Positions 33,024 to 40,637 of a stretch of 51,456 nt of DNA are shown here, piece after piece. The DNA is taken from NCBI RefSeq assembly GCF_022288825.1, contig NZ_JAKOOW010000002.1, positions 22,938 through 74,393 of the forward strand. The letters run 5' to 3'. A program made the position numbers and the translations under genes. This DNA is from Kingella pumchi. Its GTDB lineage: Bacteria > Pseudomonadota > Gammaproteobacteria > Burkholderiales > Neisseriaceae. Under the pieces are notes generated by a model. The model saw only the letters and a program-made list of their open reading frames with translations, did no database searches and was not told the DNA's origin. Positions within the stretch are counted from its first letter, which is position 1, and every line of letters starts with the position of its first letter.

Positions 33024-34100
33024 ATGACCGACCCCACCACTCGCAAAATCATCCACATCGACATGGACGCCTTCTACGCTTCGGTCGAACTGCGCGAGCG
33101 CCCCGAGCTGCGCGGCCGGCCGCTGGTGGTGGCGTGGGAAGGCGCGCGCTCGGTGGTGTGCGCCGCGTCCTACGAAGCGCGCCGCTGGGGGCTGCATTCG
33201 GCGATGTCGTCTGCCACCGCCCGCCGCCGCTGCCCGCAGGCGGTGTTTGTGCCGCCGCGCTTTGATTTGTACCGCAGCGTGTCGCAGCAGATTCATGAAG
33301 TGTTCGCCCGCTACAGCGATGTGGTCGAACCGCTGTCGCTGGATGAAGCCTATCTTGACGTCAGCGCCAACAAACTCGGCCTAGCCACCGCCGGCGCCAC
33401 CGCCCGCCAAATCCGCGCCGACATTCTCGATGCCACCGGCCTGACCGCTTCGGCCGGCGTCGCTCCCAACAAATTCCTGGCCAAAATCGCCTCCGACTGG
33501 CGCAAGCCGAACGGCCAGTTTGTGCTGCCGCCGCACAAAGTCGATGCCTTTCTCGCCGTGCTGCCTTTGGGCAAAATCCCCGGCGTCGGCCGCGTAACCC
33601 TCAACAAACTGCACGCACTCAACCTTTACACCTGCGGCGATTTGCGGCGCCTGGCGCGCGGCGAACTGGCCAACCTGTTCGGCCGCTACGGCCACCGCCT
33701 TTACGATCTGGCGCGCGGCCACGACAGCCGGCCGGTGCGCCCCAACCGCGAGCGCCTGCAGATTTCCACCGAAACCACGCTAGCAAACGATCTGCCGCTG
33801 GAGCAGGCCGCCGCCCTGCTGCCGCAGCTGGTCGCCGATTTGTGGCGGCAGATGGCACGCAAAAACGTGCAGGCACGCAGCCTGACGCTAAAACTGAAAA
33901 CCGCCGATTTCCGCATCATCACCCGCTCGCTCACCTATTCCGCCGCCCTGCCCGACGAAACCGCGCTGCTGGCCGCCGCCCGCGCCCTTGCTGGCCGCAT
34001 CCCGCCGCAAGACACCGCCTTCCGCCTGATCGGCATCGGCGTCGCCCAACTTCAGCCCGCCGGACGGCAGCAGGATTTAGCCTTTAACGACGGCACATAA
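33024..34100 (+). CDS. dinB: DNA polymerase IV (Y-family)
   Basis: This is an error-prone translesion polymerase of 358 residues. Catalytic acidic residues are in IHIDMDAF (Asp13, Asp15) and SLDEAYLD (Asp107, Glu108). It has the helix-hairpin-helix thumb GKIPGVGRVT and the little-finger domain to the end. The C-terminal QQDLAF fits a beta-clamp binding motif. The ATG at 33024 lacks a clear Shine-Dalgarno; an uptake sequence ends ten bases upstream. I saw no LexA box. The gene lies 73 bases after the nitrilase gene and may be co-transcribed with it. Confidence 0.93.
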   Translation: MTDPTTRKIIHIDMDAFYASVELRERPELRGRPLVVAWEGARSVVCAASYEARRWGLHSAMSSATARRRCPQAVFVPPRFDLYRSVSQQIHEVFARYSDVVEPLSLDEAYLDVSANKLGLATAGATARQIRADILDATGLTASAGVAPNKFLAKIASDWRKPNGQFVLPPHKVDAFLAVLPLGKIPGVGRVTLNKLHALNLYTCGDLRRLARGELANLFGRYGHRLYDLARGHDSRPVRPNRERLQISTETTLANDLPLEQAAALLPQLVADLWRQMARKNVQARSLTLKLKTADFRIITRSLTYSAALPDETALLAAARALAGRIPPQDTAFRLIGIGVAQLQPAGRQQDLAFNDGT

Positions 34101-34140
34101 GGCAGCCTGAAAGCCGTTTTTGCCGTTTTCAGGCTGCCTT
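34099..34140 (+). terminator. Uptake-sequence hairpin after dinB
   Basis: AAGGCAGCCTGAAA pairs with TTTCAGGCTGCCTT across a 14-base loop; it overlaps the last bases of the dinB stop codon. There is no long T-run. Confidence 0.65.
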
Positions 34141-34178
34141 GACGATGAATTGTTTAAGAAACTACCCAAAGGAAACCC

Positions 34179-34895
34179 ATGAGCAAACCCCATCTTTTTA
34201 AAACAGCCGCAGCCGTGCTGTTGGCTCTCTGCCTGCCTGTGGCGCAGGCCGCGCCGGACAACAGTCCGGATAACGGCCGGCAGCTGGCCGCAGGGCTGGC
34301 CGCCTATATGAAGCAGGATTACCGTCAGGCGCTGGCGGTATTGCGGCCGCTGGCCGAAGCCGGCGATGCCCGAGCGCAGGCGCTGATGGCAACGATGTAC
34401 GGCAAAGGTGAGGGCGTGGTGCAGGATATGGCCGAATCGATCAAATGGCTGCGCCGCGCGGCAGAACAGGGTGACGCCCGCGCCCAATATTATCTGGGGC
34501 TGCTGTATTGGGGCGGAAGCAGCGTGGAAAAAGACAGCGTGCAGGCTGTCGATTGGTGGCGCAAAGCCGCACAGCAAGGCTTGGCTGATGCCCAAATGGG
34601 CTTGGCGCTGCTGTATGCCGAAGGAAAAGACGTGCCGCAAGACTATGCCGAGGCGGCCAAGTGGTACCGCAAGGCGGCAGAAGCGGGCGATGCCAAAGCG
34701 CAGCTTTTTCTCGCCGATATGTATCGGGACGGCAAGGGCGTGCCCAAGGATTTGCGCCAAGCGGAAAAATGGTATCGGCAGTCGGCCAAGCAGGGACAAT
34801 CCGAAGCGTGCATGATGTTGGATCTCATCCGCTTGAAAACGGGCGGCACGGCGGAAGAATGCGAACCGGGCCCGAAAACCCTGTTGCAGGATTGA
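34179..34895 (+). CDS. Secreted Sel1-repeat protein A
   Basis: The 238-residue product has a signal peptide cut near AQA-AP (residue 24-25) and then consecutive Sel1-like (TPR-type) repeats of about 36 residues. These are recognisable by the KWLRRAAEQGDARAQYYLGLLYWGG and KWYRKAAEAGDAKAQLFLADMYRDG patterns. Such solenoids bind partner proteins in the periplasm or cell surface. The specific role is unknown. AAAGGAAACCC precedes the ATG. It is followed after 118 bases by a second Sel1 gene on the same strand. Confidence 0.88.
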   Translation: MSKPHLFKTAAAVLLALCLPVAQAAPDNSPDNGRQLAAGLAAYMKQDYRQALAVLRPLAEAGDARAQALMATMYGKGEGVVQDMAESIKWLRRAAEQGDARAQYYLGLLYWGGSSVEKDSVQAVDWWRKAAQQGLADAQMGLALLYAEGKDVPQDYAEAAKWYRKAAEAGDAKAQLFLADMYRDGKGVPKDLRQAEKWYRQSAKQGQSEACMMLDLIRLKTGGTAEECEPGPKTLLQD

Positions 34896-35013
34896 ACGCA
34901 CGGCCAAGCAACGATGCCCCGCAGGCACATAAGGCAGCATGAAAGCCGTTTTTGCCGTTTTCAGGCTGCCTGTGCCGCACCAAGCAGTCAAACCAAACAA
35001 CAGGAAAACCGCG

Positions 35014-35667
35014 ATGAAAACCAAACTTGCCCAAACCGCTGCCACCCTGCTGCTCGCACTCAGCCTGACGCAGGCGCAGGCCGATGTGGTATTTGAAGAC
35101 CCGCCTTGGAATCAGTTCAACCAAGGCGTAAACGCCTATACCGACCGCGACTACCGCCGCGCGCTGGAACTATTGCTGCCGCTGGCTCAGAGCAGCAATT
35201 ACGCCGTGCGCTCGGTGGCCGAGCCTTATGTCGCACGGATTTACGCCATCGGTCCGGAGGGCGTGAAAAACCTGCGCGAAGCCGCGTACTGGATGCACAG
35301 GGCGGCCGAAGACGGCGATATGAGCACGCAATATTATCTGGGCACGCTTTATCTGTGGGGATACAAGGATTTGGGCATCCGCCGCGATGCGCGGCAAGCG
35401 GCAAAATGGTTTGAGCAGTCGGCACGGCAGGGGCACGAAAAAGCGGCGGCAGAGCTGGCGCTGCTGTATCAGGAAGGCGCAGACGGCCTGCCGCAGGATA
35501 TGGCGGCAGCGGCCAAATGGTACGAAAAAGCCGCCGAAGCCGGCGACAGCCGTGCGGCGGCGATGCTCTCGCAGATGTACGCCCAGGGCATCGGCGTCAA
35601 ACGGGACATGAAAAAAGCGGAAAAATGGCGCAAGCGCTCGGAGCAGGATCAGCCGGCAGACAAATAG
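35014..35667 (+). CDS. Secreted Sel1-repeat protein B
   Basis: The 217-residue product has a signal peptide cut near AQA-DV (residue 23) and Sel1 repeats (YWMHRAAEDGDMSTQYYLGTLYLWG, KWFEQSARQGHEKAAAELALLYQEG, KWYEKAAEAGDSRAAAMLSQMYAQG). It is paralogous to A in layout but diverged in sequence, with a distinct aromatic N-terminal motif. CAGGAAAACCGCG precedes the start. The spacer before it holds a degenerate uptake sequence (AGGCAGCATGAA at 34931-34942), which creates a spurious in-frame ATG at 34939. I rejected that upstream start because no signal peptide would result. Confidence 0.88.
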   Translation: MKTKLAQTAATLLLALSLTQAQADVVFEDPPWNQFNQGVNAYTDRDYRRALELLLPLAQSSNYAVRSVAEPYVARIYAIGPEGVKNLREAAYWMHRAAEDGDMSTQYYLGTLYLWGYKDLGIRRDARQAAKWFEQSARQGHEKAAAELALLYQEGADGLPQDMAAAAKWYEKAAEAGDSRAAAMLSQMYAQGIGVKRDMKKAEKWRKRSEQDQPADK

Positions 35668-35767
35668 CGCCAGGCAGCCTGAAAGATAGCGCACCCCTAT
35701 TTTGCGCGCAGGCAGGCGTGGCTTTTGCCTGAGCGGACTGGGCAAAAGTTTTCAGGCTGCCTTACGG

Positions 35768-35773
35768 TATAAT
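35768..35773 (+). promoter_or_regulatory. Putative -10 element of the Kef-type antiporter gene
   Basis: TATAAT lies 92 bases before the start codon. A reversed uptake sequence (about 35750-35761) sits just upstream of it, where the -35 region would be. Confidence 0.4.
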
Positions 35774-35864
35774 CGCGCCTTTTTTCAGGCAGCCTGAAAG
35801 CAAGAAACCGTTTTCAGGCTGCCTATCCCTTACACAAAACAACAATCATCAGGAGCAACACATC

Positions 35865-37679
35865 ATGTCTGCAACACAACACGGCATGGACATCCCCCAC
35901 GTTGTCGCGCTATTGGGCGCGGCGGTGGTGGGCGTGCCATTGTTCAAACGGCTGGGCTTGGGCTCGGTGCTGGGCTATCTGGCGGCGGGGCTGGTGATCG
36001 GGCCGTTCGGCTTGGGGCTGTTTTCGGACGGGCATACCATTTTGCACGTCGCCGAATTGGGCGTGGTCATTTTCCTGTTTGTGATTGGCTTGGAAATGAA
36101 ACCGTCGCACCTGTGGCATTTGCGCAAGCAGATTTTCGGGCTGGGCAGCATGCAGGTGGTGGTGGCCGCCATTTTGCTGACCATTGTGGGGATGCTGTTC
36201 GGCTTTTCGTGGCAGATTTCCTTTATCAGCGCATCGGGCTTCGTGCTCACCTCCACCGCGATTGTGATGTCGGTGCTGGGCGAGCGGGGCGAAATCGACA
36301 GCCCGGGCGGGCAGAAAATGGTGTCGATTCTGTTGTTTGAAGACCTGCTGATTGTGCCGCTGTTGGCGATTGTTGCTTTTCTTTCGCCCACGCACACCGA
36401 AAGCGGGCAGCCGCTGTGGCAGAGCATCGGCATTGCGCTGGGCTGCGTGGTCGCGCTGGTGGCGGCGGGGCGCTGGCTGCTGAACCCGCTTTTCAGGCTG
36501 CTGGCGCGCAGCAAAGCCCGCGAAGTGATGACCGCCGCCGCGCTGTTGGTGGTGCTGGGCGCAGGCGTGTTAATGGAAAAAGGCGGGCTGTCGATGGCGA
36601 TGGGCGCGTTTTTGGCGGGCGTGATGCTGTCCGAATCCAGCTTCCGCTACCAGCTCGAAGCTGATGTGGAACCCTTCCGCGGGCTGCTTCTGGGCTTGTT
36701 TTTCCTTGCCGTGGGCATGTCGCTGGATTTGCACGTGGTGGCGCAAAACTGGAAGCTGATTCTTTCGGGCGTGTTCGCGCTGATGGCGGCGAAGGCCGTC
36801 TGCATTTACGCCGTGGCGCGGCTGGCCAAAAGCAGCCACGATGAAGCCTTGGAGCGGGCGGTGCTGATGGCGCAGGGCGGCGAGTTTGCCTTTGTGCTGT
36901 TTTCTTCTGCCTTCTCGAAAAAGGTAATCAGCGACACCATCAACGCCAATATGACCGCGATTGTGGTGCTGTCGATGGTGCTCACGCCGCTGTTTATGAT
37001 TCTGCACGGCAAGCTGCCGAAAAAAGCCGCCGCCGCCCGTGCGGATGATGCCATTGACGAGCAGCATTCGGTTTTGCAGGTCGGCCTCGGCCGCTTCGGG
37101 CAGATTGTCTATTACATCCTCAGCTCGGCCGGCTATCCGATGACCATCATCGACAAAGACGAAAAAACCGTGGCGGGCATGAACAAATACGGCGTGAAAA
37201 CCTATTTCGGCGACGCCTCGCGCCCCGAGCTGCTGCGCACCGCCGGCATTGAAAAGGCCAGCCTGCTAGTGGTGGCGATCGACAATCCCGAGCAGGCCGA
37301 ACAGATTGTCCGCTTCGCCCGCGAAACCAGTCCCAACATCAAAATCCTCGCCCGCGCCTACGACCGCATCCATACCTTCAAGCTCTTCCAGGCCGGTGCC
37401 GACCAAATCGTGCGCGAGACCTTCGATTCCGGCATCCGCGCCGGCAAACGCGCCCTCGAAATGCTCGGCCAGCCGCAGGAAACCGCCGAAAAAGCGGGCG
37501 ATTTGTTCTTCCGCATGGATAGAAACGGCATGGGCAAAATGGCGGTGCTGTACAACCCCGAGCTGCATACCTTTGAAAACCAGGCGATGTTGGAAGAAGG
37601 CCTGCGCCAAGACCGCCTTATCGCCGAAGCCGTACAGGCGCTGCTGCGGGGCGAAGAAGAGATAGACGAGAGCGTGTAG
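35865..37679 (+). CDS. Kef-type potassium/proton antiporter (CPA2 family) with TrkA-N domain
   Basis: This inner-membrane antiporter has 604 residues. About twelve membrane segments cover 10 to about 390 (LGLGSVLGYLAAGLVIGPFG, LFVIGLEMKP, the AQGGEFAFVLFSSAF segment). They are followed from about 404 by a cytoplasmic RCK/TrkA-N nucleotide-binding domain (QVGLGRFGQIVYY, IDKDEKTV, YFGDASRPE). It resembles KefB/KefC, glutathione-gated K+ efflux systems that acidify the cell against electrophiles; gating by glutathione adducts is inferred, not seen. The ribosome binding site is CAGGAG. AGGCCGTCTGCA (36793-36804), an 11/12 match to a non-native uptake dialect, lies inside. Confidence 0.9.
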   Translation: MSATQHGMDIPHVVALLGAAVVGVPLFKRLGLGSVLGYLAAGLVIGPFGLGLFSDGHTILHVAELGVVIFLFVIGLEMKPSHLWHLRKQIFGLGSMQVVVAAILLTIVGMLFGFSWQISFISASGFVLTSTAIVMSVLGERGEIDSPGGQKMVSILLFEDLLIVPLLAIVAFLSPTHTESGQPLWQSIGIALGCVVALVAAGRWLLNPLFRLLARSKAREVMTAAALLVVLGAGVLMEKGGLSMAMGAFLAGVMLSESSFRYQLEADVEPFRGLLLGLFFLAVGMSLDLHVVAQNWKLILSGVFALMAAKAVCIYAVARLAKSSHDEALERAVLMAQGGEFAFVLFSSAFSKKVISDTINANMTAIVVLSMVLTPLFMILHGKLPKKAAAARADDAIDEQHSVLQVGLGRFGQIVYYILSSAGYPMTIIDKDEKTVAGMNKYGVKTYFGDASRPELLRTAGIEKASLLVVAIDNPEQAEQIVRFARETSPNIKILARAYDRIHTFKLFQAGADQIVRETFDSGIRAGKRALEMLGQPQETAEKAGDLFFRMDRNGMGKMAVLYNPELHTFENQAMLEEGLRQDRLIAEAVQALLRGEEEIDESV

Positions 37680-37715
37680 GCAGCCTGAAACCATACGGCA
37701 ACGGCATAGCGCCAC

Positions 37716-37762
37716 AAAAAAGCAGCCTGAAAACCGGTTTTCCGGTTTTCAGGCTGCTTTTT
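37716..37762. terminator. Bidirectional uptake-sequence terminator
   Basis: AAAAAAGCAGCCTGAAAACC (37716-37735) pairs with GGTTTTCAGGCTGCTTTT (from 37744), between the converging antiporter and nrdD genes. Confidence 0.85.
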
Positions 37763-37774
37763 CCATTGCCTAAA

Positions 37775-39577
37775 TCAGGCTGCTTCGCGCTCTTGCTCAG
37801 CATTTTGGCGGTGGTAATGCCTGAGCGCGTGCTCTTTGCGCCGGCCGCTGCTGAAAGCGGAAACGCGTTTGAGATAACCGATGACGCGGGTGCCGTAGTC
37901 GATGTCGTGCGAGCCACAGCCGCTGCAGGCTTGCAGGGTGCGTTTGTCGATATGGCCGCAGTCGTTGCAGATGGTGATGCGCACGTTGACGCAGAAGTAG
38001 TTGCAGCCGGTGCGTGCGGCAATGTCGAGCAACGAGCGGTAGCCGGCTTCGGGCAGGGCTTCGTCGAGATTCAGGTGCAGCGCCGAGCCGCCGTCGAGCC
38101 AGTCCACCAGCTCTTTGCCGTGCAGCAGGAATTTGTCGAGCGCGTTGATTTGCTCGTCTTCCACCACGTAGAAATAGGAGTTGTAGCAGTCGCGGCTGAC
38201 TTTGTAGCCGTCGGCTTTGTCCCATTTGGCGTTTTTCACGCCGAGATTTTCGGCGGGCACGAATTCGGTGTTGAATTTCACGCCGTAGTGGCGGCTGGCG
38301 GCCTGGTTGGCGTCGAAAATCACTTTCAGACGGCTTTGGACAAACTGGATGTAGTCGTCGTTGTAGCCGACGGTGATGCCGTTGGCTTCGGCGGCTTCGG
38401 CCATGCCGTTGATGCCGATGGTCAGGAATTGTTTGTCCAGCGTGATAAAGCCGGCGTCGTACACGGGCAGCATACCGGCGGCTTGGTACTCTTCCATCAG
38501 CTTGCGGTAGGCGTATTGATATTTGTGGATTTTGGCAACTTCGGCGGCCAAATCGCGGCCGTCTTGTTCCAAGCGGTTCATATTGATGGTAATCACGTTA
38601 ATCGAACCGGTGGCCACGCCGCCCGCGCCGAGCGTGTAGCTGAAGGTGCGGTCTTCGATGGCGTTGCGCAGGCGGCAGCAGGACGCGAGCGAATCGGGGT
38701 TGTCCGACAAATACACGAAAAACGAGTTGCCCTCGGACAATTCCTTAGCCATTTGGTCGGCAAACACGCCGTCTTTGCACTTGCCGCCGTCGGTGAGCAT
38801 GGCGGCGGTTACCACGGGGAAGGTCAATACAGCTTTGGTGCGCTCTTGGTTAAACCATTTCAGGAAAAAGTTTTGCAGCTTGGCAACGCTTTCCCACACC
38901 GGTTTTTCAAAATCGGGGAAGACGAAATCACCGAACATGGCTTCAAAATAGTATTGGTCGTAAACCGAAATATTCCAAAACACGCTCTGATAGCCGCGTG
39001 CGGCGGCAGGCTGGTTGATGCTGTACACCACTTGCTGCAGATGGTTGGCGACTTCGGCGGCGTGGGTTTCGAGATAGTTGTCGCCGTAGTCTTTGCGGGC
39101 GAAGTAGTCGAAATAAGTGAGAAATTCCACGGTGGCCACCGCGCCGGCAAACTGGGCGCTGATGGCAAACACCAGATTGATAAACGAGCCGCAGAACGAC
39201 GCCAGATGCTTGGGCGCTTTCGATTCGCCGCCGAGCTTGGTTAAGCCGTCGAGCAAAAACGGATACAGCGTTACCGACACGCAATAGGGTTTCAGGCTGG
39301 TTTCGTCGTGCACATAGATTTCGTGCGCCTCGATTTGGCGGATGTATTCGCGTGCGGTGTCTTCGTCGAAAATCTCGGCGATTTTGCGCGACACTTGGGC
39401 GCGGTTCATCTGCACGAAAAAGTCTTTCATGATTTCCGCTTCCATCGTGGCGATGTTTTTCTGCGTGACGTTGGCGTTGGCGTCCATCTTCGAGCCGTCG
39501 GCCGCGTTGTGCGCGGAAATATAGTCGTGCATGAATTGCAGTTTGCCGTTTAACTGTTCGGGATGCAGCCGAATCAT
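37775..39577 (-). CDS. nrdD: Anaerobic ribonucleoside-triphosphate reductase (class III)
   Basis: NrdD is the oxygen-sensitive, glycyl-radical ribonucleotide reductase that makes dNTPs during anaerobic growth. The product has 600 residues. The radical glycine is Gly567 in RVIGYL. The zinc site is formed by two CxxC pairs just upstream (CNDC and CSGC). It is shorter than E. coli NrdD (about 712) and seems to lack a full N-terminal ATP-cone. The start has a perfect TAGGAGGA. It lies downstream of nrdG on the same strand, an order opposite to E. coli. A GCCGTCTGAA core (38335-38346) inside marks a non-native dialect, while its stop lies in a native-type sequence (Ala-Ala C-terminus). Confidence 0.95.
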   Translation of the reverse strand: MIRLHPEQLNGKLQFMHDYISAHNAADGSKMDANANVTQKNIATMEAEIMKDFFVQMNRAQVSRKIAEIFDEDTAREYIRQIEAHEIYVHDETSLKPYCVSVTLYPFLLDGLTKLGGESKAPKHLASFCGSFINLVFAISAQFAGAVATVEFLTYFDYFARKDYGDNYLETHAAEVANHLQQVVYSINQPAAARGYQSVFWNISVYDQYYFEAMFGDFVFPDFEKPVWESVAKLQNFFLKWFNQERTKAVLTFPVVTAAMLTDGGKCKDGVFADQMAKELSEGNSFFVYLSDNPDSLASCCRLRNAIEDRTFSYTLGAGGVATGSINVITINMNRLEQDGRDLAAEVAKIHKYQYAYRKLMEEYQAAGMLPVYDAGFITLDKQFLTIGINGMAEAAEANGITVGYNDDYIQFVQSRLKVIFDANQAASRHYGVKFNTEFVPAENLGVKNAKWDKADGYKVSRDCYNSYFYVVEDEQINALDKFLLHGKELVDWLDGGSALHLNLDEALPEAGYRSLLDIAARTGCNYFCVNVRITICNDCGHIDKRTLQACSGCGSHDIDYGTRVIGYLKRVSAFSSGRRKEHALRHYHRQNAEQEREAA

Positions 39578-39628
39578 GTTAAATCCTCCTAAAGTTGGGT
39601 TGGAATGGTTTCAGGCTGCCTTTGCGGG

Positions 39629-39647
39629 TTTCAGACGGCAGCCTGAA
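39629..39647. repeat. Hybrid uptake sequence of two dialects
   Basis: TTTCAGACGGC (39629-39639, complement of GCCGTCTGAAA) overlaps CGGCAGCCTGAA (39636-39647), an 11/12 match to the native form. The two dialects share three bases in the nrdG-nrdD spacer. Confidence 0.8.
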
Positions 39648-39667
39648 AACGGGGGAAAACAGACGAT

Positions 39668-40231
39668 TCAGGCCGTCTGAAGAAGGGCTTCGCGGTTCTC
39701 CGCCAAGCCTGCCGCTGCCGCCGCGGGGGCGGCAATCGGAATCACTTTGGGCGCGGGTTTGTCTTTGACGAACAAATGGTTGAGCACCTCACCCGTGCGC
39801 AAATCGGTAAATTTCTGGTTGGTCGTCGGGCTGTCGAGCCCGCCCAGTTCCATCACCCAGCGGCCGGTTTTCAGATAAGTCAAAAGCGGGATGATGCACT
39901 CGGATACCGCTTCCAATTCATCGCGCTCCAAGCCGGTGTACAAACACGTTTTCAAGCCTGCCGCCGCCACGGCGCGCAGCATTTTTTCCAGCTCATCGGG
40001 CACCCATTCGCCGCCCATAAACAATACGCAGCTGATCAAGCCCGCATAGCGCTGCAGACGGCCTTCGAGATATTCAAGGGTCAATTCCTGCCCCAAACCC
40101 ACTTTCCAAGTATCCGCGCTGTGGCAGCCCTTGCAGCGCAGCTGGCAGCCTGAAAACAAAAACGCCAGCGACACTTCGCCCGGCACTTCCTGCCAGACAA
40201 TCTGCTCGATGGTGAATTTCAGGGTCTGCAT
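39668..40231 (-). CDS. nrdG: Anaerobic ribonucleotide reductase activating protein (radical SAM)
   Basis: NrdG generates the glycyl radical on NrdD using a [4Fe-4S] cluster and S-adenosylmethionine. The 187-residue product has the cluster motif CxxxCxxC at Cys29, Cys33 and Cys36. It is longer than E. coli NrdG (about 154). An alanine-rich tail after residue 165 is not part of the core. The last residues and the stop (QTA, TGA) overlap an exact AGGCCGTCTGAA at 39670-39681, a foreign uptake dialect; another 11/12 match lies at 40054-40065. AAGGAT precedes the start. It is first gene of the nrdG-nrdD unit, reading out of the AT-rich island. Confidence 0.93.
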   Translation of the reverse strand: MQTLKFTIEQIVWQEVPGEVSLAFLFSGCQLRCKGCHSADTWKVGLGQELTLEYLEGRLQRYAGLISCVLFMGGEWVPDELEKMLRAVAAAGLKTCLYTGLERDELEAVSECIIPLLTYLKTGRWVMELGGLDSPTTNQKFTDLRTGEVLNHLFVKDKPAPKVIPIAAPAAAAAGLAENREALLQTA

Positions 40232-40279
40232 CGGGGCTATCCTTGGATTTTCGCGTTAAAAAGCAGCGTAAAGACACAA

Positions 40280-40309
40280 TTTCCAATCAGCAATGTTACT
40301 GATTGGAAA
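40280..40309. promoter_or_regulatory. 11-bp dyad upstream of nrdG
   Basis: Perfect arms TTTCCAATCAG (40280-40290) and CTGATTGGAAA (40299-40309) flank an 8-base centre, 49 bases upstream of the nrdG start. It is probably a regulator-binding site or a 5' leader hairpin. It does not match FNR, NrdR or NsrR consensus as I know them. Confidence 0.55.
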
Positions 40310-40591
40310 CGTAAAACTGTGGCGATACTAGCCCGCCTTGCGCCGCTTGGCAAATCAGATAAATTATCAACAAAAAATAAATTCCTTTAAAATTATAAAC
40401 ATGAAATCCACAGATTTATCCACAATTTTGCTGCAGCTCCGATGGGCAAAGGGCTGCGAGCATTATTAAAATTTTTCAACTTGATTTGGCCGGCATCAAC
40501 TTTTTCTCACTTTTGGCCGCCGTTTTCCACAGGCGGCCAAGCAGCCGCCCGCAAGATTGTTTCAGGCTGCCTGTACGCGGCAATCGGGCGC

Positions 40592-40624
40592 AAAAAAACC
40601 GCTTTCAGGCAGCCTGAAAGCGGT
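40592..40624 (-). terminator. Uptake-sequence terminator of the nuclease gene
   Basis: A perfect 12-bp stem (40598-40609 with 40613-40624) around a 3-base loop is followed on the minus strand by seven Ts (40592-40598 in complement). Confidence 0.9.
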
Positions 40625-40637
40625 AGCGGCAAACGGT

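Larger units (their letters stand above)
40232..40637. other. AT-rich gene-free island with DnaA-box-like sites
   Basis: This 406-base spacer is much more AT-rich (especially 40351-40430 and 40461-40515) than the rest of the window. It holds a consensus DnaA box TTATCCACA at 40416-40424. Single-mismatch versions are TTATCAACA (40364-40372), TTATAAACA (40393-40401) and TTTTCCACA (40523-40531), all in the same orientation. An 11-bp dyad lies at 40280-40309. TTGAT and ATCAA half-sites are present but not spaced as an FNR box. It must contain the nrdG promoter. It could also be a replication origin or a DnaA-responsive regulatory region. Confidence 0.6.

Noticed and set aside
34939..35013. Upstream start for the second Sel1 protein
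   Set aside because: The ATG comes from a mutated uptake sequence and would hide the signal peptide; the start at 35014 has a ribosome binding site.
40486..40500. TTGAT and ATCAA near nrdG as an FNR box
   Set aside because: The half-sites are nine bases apart, while FNR needs four; nearby TTGAT half-sites lack a partner.
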